Origin: CAYMCO01 sp964388955
GTDB taxonomy: Bacteria > Chloroflexota > Anaerolineae > Anaerolineales > E44-bin32
Direction: 5' to 3'
Length of the DNA stretch: 64,000 nucleotides
Assembly (NCBI GenBank): GCA_964388955.1
Contig: CAYMCO010000018.1
Coordinates: 1 to 64,000 of the forward strand
Shown: positions 60,793 through 64,000 of the stretch, piece after piece
Layout: every line of letters begins with the position of its first letter
How positions within the stretch are numbered: the stretch's first letter is position 1
The notes under the pieces: generated by a model
Seen by the model: the letters and a program-made list of their open reading frames with translations, nothing else
What the model was told of the DNA's origin: nothing
The model's database searches: none
Made by a program: the position numbers and the translations under genes

Positions 60793-62133
60793 TCAACCCC
60801 TTTGGAGTGCGGCGGGCTGCCCCGAAGCGAAATATAGATCATCACGCGTGAGCGGCAATCCACTCCGGCCATCCGGCCCAGGCTTGACCAGCAATGCCTG
60901 GTACACGTTCAGGCGACCGGTGGAAAAGCCGTGAGCCGACCCAGACATGAAGAGCCGCCATACCCGGTAGGTCGGCTCATCCACGAATTCCAGTGCGTCG
61001 GAATGGGCCTTCTCCAACCGGCGCGCCCAGTGCCTCAGCGTGATGGCATAATGCTCCCTAAGGCTCTCCACATCGCGCACTTCGAACCCCACCCCCTCCG
61101 CGATCCGCAGCGACGTGCTGATAGGGACCAGTTCCCCGTCAGGGAAGACATATACATCGGAAAAGGAGCGGCCCGGCCGAGGACGGTCTATCGCCCGGCG
61201 GGTGATGCCATGGTTAAGGAAGGCCCCTCCCGGGCGCAGCAGGTCATACGCCCGCCTGAAATACGTCTCCAAGCGCGCCTCACCGACGTGCTCGAACATG
61301 CCCACACTCGACAGGGCGTCAAACTCACCCCACTCATGGAGTTCTCGATAGTCCTCCAACGCCACCCGGCATTTCGCTTCCAACCCGGCCTCGACGATGC
61401 GCTCCGAGGCGAACTCCACCTGCGGCTGGCTCAATGTGATGCCGAGGACGCGCACGCCGTATTGGCGAGCCGCATACGTCACCAAGCCGCCCCATCCGCA
61501 ACCGATATCCAACAAACGCTGGCCCGCTTGAAGCCTGAGCTTGCGGCAGATATGATCCATCTTCTGGATCTGCGCCTCGGCCAGGCTGTCCTCCGGCGTG
61601 CGGAAATAGGCGCAAGAATACACCATGTTTGTGTCAAGCCAAAGGGAATAGAAATCGTTCGACACATCATAGTGATAGGCAATCGCCTGCCGATCGCGGG
61701 CGATCGAGTGACGTTCGCCCCTCATCTCGGATCGGCCGCGAGTCGTGGATGCATGGCGGTCCGCGCGCGGCAAGCGCAGCAGATTCATACCGAGCGTTAG
61801 TCTGGTCTTGAGATTTTGCGCCGCGGAGGCGAGATCTTCGGCCAGCCGAAACACGGCCTCGATATCACCCTGGATATCGAAGTCGTCGTATAGATAGGCT
61901 TCGGCCAACCCCAATTCGCTCCCGGGCAGGAACATGCGCCGAAGTGCGCCGGGGTGGTTGAGCACCAGTGTGGCACGTCTTGATCCGTCGTCCGGCCAGC
62001 GCGTCCCGTCCCACAGCCGAATTCCGACCTGGCGCATATCGGCTTCCGAGAAAAGATCGGCGAGAATCCGTAGTGAGATTTCTCGGTTTCGACCCACTCC
62101 GTATACCTCCCCGTCCCCAATCTGAAGGCCCAT
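60793..62133 (-). CDS. cfa: Cyclopropane-fatty-acyl-phospholipid synthase
   Basis: Four hundred and forty-six residues. The SAM motif LLDIGCGWGGLVTYAARQYG is preceded by AIAYHYDVSNDFYSLWLDTN and YSCAYFRTPEDSLAEAQIQK, all characteristic of Cfa. It methylenates unsaturated acyl chains in membrane phospholipid. The N-terminal helical domain (about 1-140) is complete. It is convergent with the hydrolase. Confidence 0.93.
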   Translation of the reverse strand: MGLQIGDGEVYGVGRNREISLRILADLFSEADMRQVGIRLWDGTRWPDDGSRRATLVLNHPGALRRMFLPGSELGLAEAYLYDDFDIQGDIEAVFRLAEDLASAAQNLKTRLTLGMNLLRLPRADRHASTTRGRSEMRGERHSIARDRQAIAYHYDVSNDFYSLWLDTNMVYSCAYFRTPEDSLAEAQIQKMDHICRKLRLQAGQRLLDIGCGWGGLVTYAARQYGVRVLGITLSQPQVEFASERIVEAGLEAKCRVALEDYRELHEWGEFDALSSVGMFEHVGEARLETYFRRAYDLLRPGGAFLNHGITRRAIDRPRPGRSFSDVYVFPDGELVPISTSLRIAEGVGFEVRDVESLREHYAITLRHWARRLEKAHSDALEFVDEPTYRVWRLFMSGSAHGFSTGRLNVYQALLVKPGPDGRSGLPLTRDDLYFASGQPAALQRG

Positions 62134-62767
62134 TCCCCTCGGGCAGGCGGACTTCAGGAATCAATCCGCACCCCGCAGTTCGACCGCCGGCCGAGGGCAT
62201 TGAGTAGGTGCAATTCGAGTATATCCTCAATCCGGTTCCGTGGCCCATTCAGACGGATCGCGGGCGAGCGTCCCGGTCACGCGGTCGCCCCCGCAGTACG
62301 CGCGGAGGACGGCTTATCCCATGCTGTGCTCCGAACGGACCCTTCGATACACCCCGCGGCGGAGCCCGTCCCGAGGCAGCGATGGGGCGCGCCGCACACG
62401 AGTTCCGCTTTCCTTCATGGGAGGAATCTGAGAGACCGCGATCCAAGCCTGCCGATCCTGGCGAAGCCCTCATTGAAACTGGATAATGGGGACTCGGCGC
62501 TCGAAGTCTCAGGTGGCAAGGGGTGGGTATACGCATGCGGGCCGCATTTCTTCCAGAATCAACCTCCCTGAGAGCAAGTTCCTCAAAGCAACGCGGTATT
62601 GCTTCCCTATTATTGCAGAAAATCCTTTGCATATTGCCGCCCCTTTGGGGTATGCTATATGGGTCCCGCTCGAGCCCACTTGAACTGAATCTCTGGTTCT
62701 TCTTGTCAGGGATCCTATTCGACAGACCCGAGCACGACGCCGGACAACTACACCGCAGGAGGCACAA
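62134..62767. other. Intergenic region upstream of carbamate kinase
   Basis: About 630 bp. Overlapping frames on both strands, none with a motif or ribosome site. It ends with the carbamate kinase promoter. Confidence 0.45.
62627..62656 (+). promoter_or_regulatory. Possible carbamate kinase promoter
   Basis: TTGCAT (62627-62632), 18-bp spacer, TATGCT (62651-62656). The leader would be about 105 bases. Confidence 0.5.
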
Positions 62768-63733
62768 ATGAGATTAGTGATCGCGCTAGGGGGAAATGCT
62801 ATCAAGCAAGCTGACGAGGCCGGAACCACGGAGGAACAATTCCGGAACTGCGACGTCACAGCTCGTCACATCGCCCGCATTATCGAAGGCATGGAGCCGG
62901 GGGACACGCTCACCATCACGCATGGCAACGGGCCGCAGGCTGGAAATCTGCTCGTGCAGCAGGACGCCGCGCAGGAGCGCGTCCCCGCCCATCCACTGGA
63001 CATCGTCGGTTCGATGACCCAGGGACAGATCGGTTATATGCTGCAGCAGACGATCACCAACCGGCTCAAGGGTCTGGGCGTGGAGCGGTCCGTACTCGCT
63101 GTGGTCAACCGGGTATTGGTCAACAAGGATGACCCGGAGTTCTTCGGTGAGAGGGCATCCAAGCCGGTAGGCAACTTCTTCACCGAGGCGAGGGCCAAGG
63201 AGTTGAAAGCGGAGAATCCGGATTACATCTTCAAGAATGTGAAGCCTGGCGTGGAGAAGGGTTGGCGCAGGGTCGTCCCCTCGCCGGATCCGATCAAGAA
63301 TGTCGAAGCGGAGGCCATCCGGGCCATGGTGGAAGCCGGAATCATCGTCATCGCCTCCGGAGGTGGCGGCATCCCCGTCATTCTCCGGGACGATGGGCAG
63401 TATCGTGGTGTGGAGGCGGTGATCGACAAAGATCTTGCCGGACAGCGGCTGGCAGCCGAGGTGGAGGCGGACGTCTATCTGATCCTGACGGACGTCGAAT
63501 ACGCCAAGCTCAACTTCGGCAAGCCCGATGAGCAGGTCGTGGAGAAGATGGCTCTCGGCCAGGCGAAGGCCTACCTGGCGAAGGGTCACTTCCTGGCGGG
63601 CAGTATGGGGCCCAAAGTGAAAGCCTGCATCCGCTTTCTAGAAAACGGCGGGCAGCGCGCTGTCATTACATCCCTGGATAAGGCTTTGGAGGCGCTGCGG
63701 GGCGAGGCCGGGACGCAGATCCTGCCCGACTGA
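62768..63733 (+). CDS. arcC: Carbamate kinase
   Basis: Three hundred and twenty-one residues. LVIALGGNAIKQADEAGTTE, ITHGNGPQAGNLLVQQD, and IVIASGGGGIPVI are the family blocks. The reaction is carbamoyl phosphate plus ADP to ATP plus carbamate (ammonia and CO2). AGGAGG precedes the ATG. No arcA or arcB lies in the window, so arginine fermentation is not supported here; other carbamoyl-phosphate sources are likely. A strong hairpin follows the gene. Confidence 0.95.
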   Translation: MRLVIALGGNAIKQADEAGTTEEQFRNCDVTARHIARIIEGMEPGDTLTITHGNGPQAGNLLVQQDAAQERVPAHPLDIVGSMTQGQIGYMLQQTITNRLKGLGVERSVLAVVNRVLVNKDDPEFFGERASKPVGNFFTEARAKELKAENPDYIFKNVKPGVEKGWRRVVPSPDPIKNVEAEAIRAMVEAGIIVIASGGGGIPVILRDDGQYRGVEAVIDKDLAGQRLAAEVEADVYLILTDVEYAKLNFGKPDEQVVEKMALGQAKAYLAKGHFLAGSMGPKVKACIRFLENGGQRAVITSLDKALEALRGEAGTQILPD

Positions 63734-63768
63734 ACCCACTCTGGATATCACCGGATTCGGACAGAAAA

Positions 63769-63790
63769 GGGCGTTCCTTCGGGAACGCCC
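63769..63790 (+). terminator. UUCG-capped hairpin after carbamate kinase
   Basis: GGGCGTTCC pairs with GGAACGCCC around a TTCG tetraloop, 36 bp after the stop. No T-run follows. Confidence 0.7.
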
Positions 63791-63874
63791 GGCTGCGTCA
63801 AAGACACTCATGGGTCTCGGAGCGGCACATAACCCTCTCGAGCGGATCGTGCAGGGCTGTTCAATGCCATTCCC

Positions 63875-64000
63875 ATGAGCCTTGCTGAGCAAACGACAAT
63901 GACGCCGGACGCGCCCAGCACCCCTGGTCCGACCCAGGGTCGTGTTATTTCGCCTTCGCCTCTTGTTCTTTCAACCCATATTTCTATATTCCAATGGCCA
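63875..64000 (+). CDS. Possible 5' part of a gene running off the window
   Basis: An ATG-led frame of 42 codons (MSLAEQTTMTPDAPS start) is open to the window edge. There is no ribosome site. It may be the beginning of a gene or chance. Confidence 0.2.
   Translation, partial: MSLAEQTTMTPDAPSTPGPTQGRVISPSPLVLSTHISIFQWP

Noticed and set aside
1..64000. tRNA genes and CRISPR arrays
   Set aside because: No GGTTCGAATCC-like T-arm with a matching cloverleaf and no regularly spaced repeats were seen by eye. A covariance search would be the decisive test.

Overview
The window is a GC-rich bacterial chromosome segment with no tRNA, rRNA, CRISPR array or phage genes that I could find. Several families point to Chloroflexota: two tandem proteins of the Chlor_Arch_YYY/DUF2298 membrane family, a NEW3-domain protein with an ABC-2 transporter, a small winged-helix regulator with tiny membrane proteins, and many short GC-rich palindromic repeats between genes. 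This is inference from gene families. There is no rRNA or marker gene to settle it.

Layout. 1-760: a tandem 125-bp repeat and a SHOCT-domain membrane protein. 891-3877: a two-component system whose sensor has a Met-rich extracytoplasmic loop, a small membrane protein and a YHS-domain protein with a His-rich tail, which together look like a metal-response locus. 4091-9788: a methyltransferase, a ketoacyl synthase and an arsenic operon (ArsR, small thioredoxin, permease, ACR3). 9990-10307: a decayed IS1182-type transposase and a terminator. 10416-13544: an ABC-2 exporter with a NEW3 protein. 14293-15144: two small membrane proteins and a regulator interrupted by an in-frame TGA. 15759-20179: a beta-propeller lipoprotein, a saccharopine-dehydrogenase-like enzyme overlapping a methyltransferase, a GYD protein and a membrane protein. 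20334-31058: CapA-like protein, a 9-TM His-rich protein behind a near-consensus promoter, and two very large DUF2298 proteins. 31059-31717: repeats only.

31718-53628 is the most striking region. Nineteen genes lie on the minus strand, headed by an IclR regulator with a consensus-like promoter and a tandem 20-bp operator candidate. In transcription order they are: iclR; molybdenum hydroxylase 2 (Mo, FAD, FeS subunits); molybdenum hydroxylase 1 (FAD, FeS, Mo); a hydantoinase/dihydropyrimidinase; an aspartate carbamoyltransferase; a branched-chain-type ABC importer (LivKHMGF); a class III aminotransferase; and a polyamine-type importer (PotABCD). I read this as an uptake and catabolic regulon for an N-heterocyclic compound: import, hydroxylation, ring opening, then handling of the carbamoyl group. 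A carbamate kinase 9 kb away (62768) could turn carbamoyl phosphate into ATP. The substrate is not known from sequence.

53693-64000: a DUF1059 mini-protein, a TetR regulator, a decayed LigD phosphoesterase/ligase next to an intact LigD polymerase domain, DUF421, an overlapping FakB-type DegV and PlsY pair (lipid synthesis), an alpha/beta hydrolase, cyclopropane fatty acid synthase and carbamate kinase.
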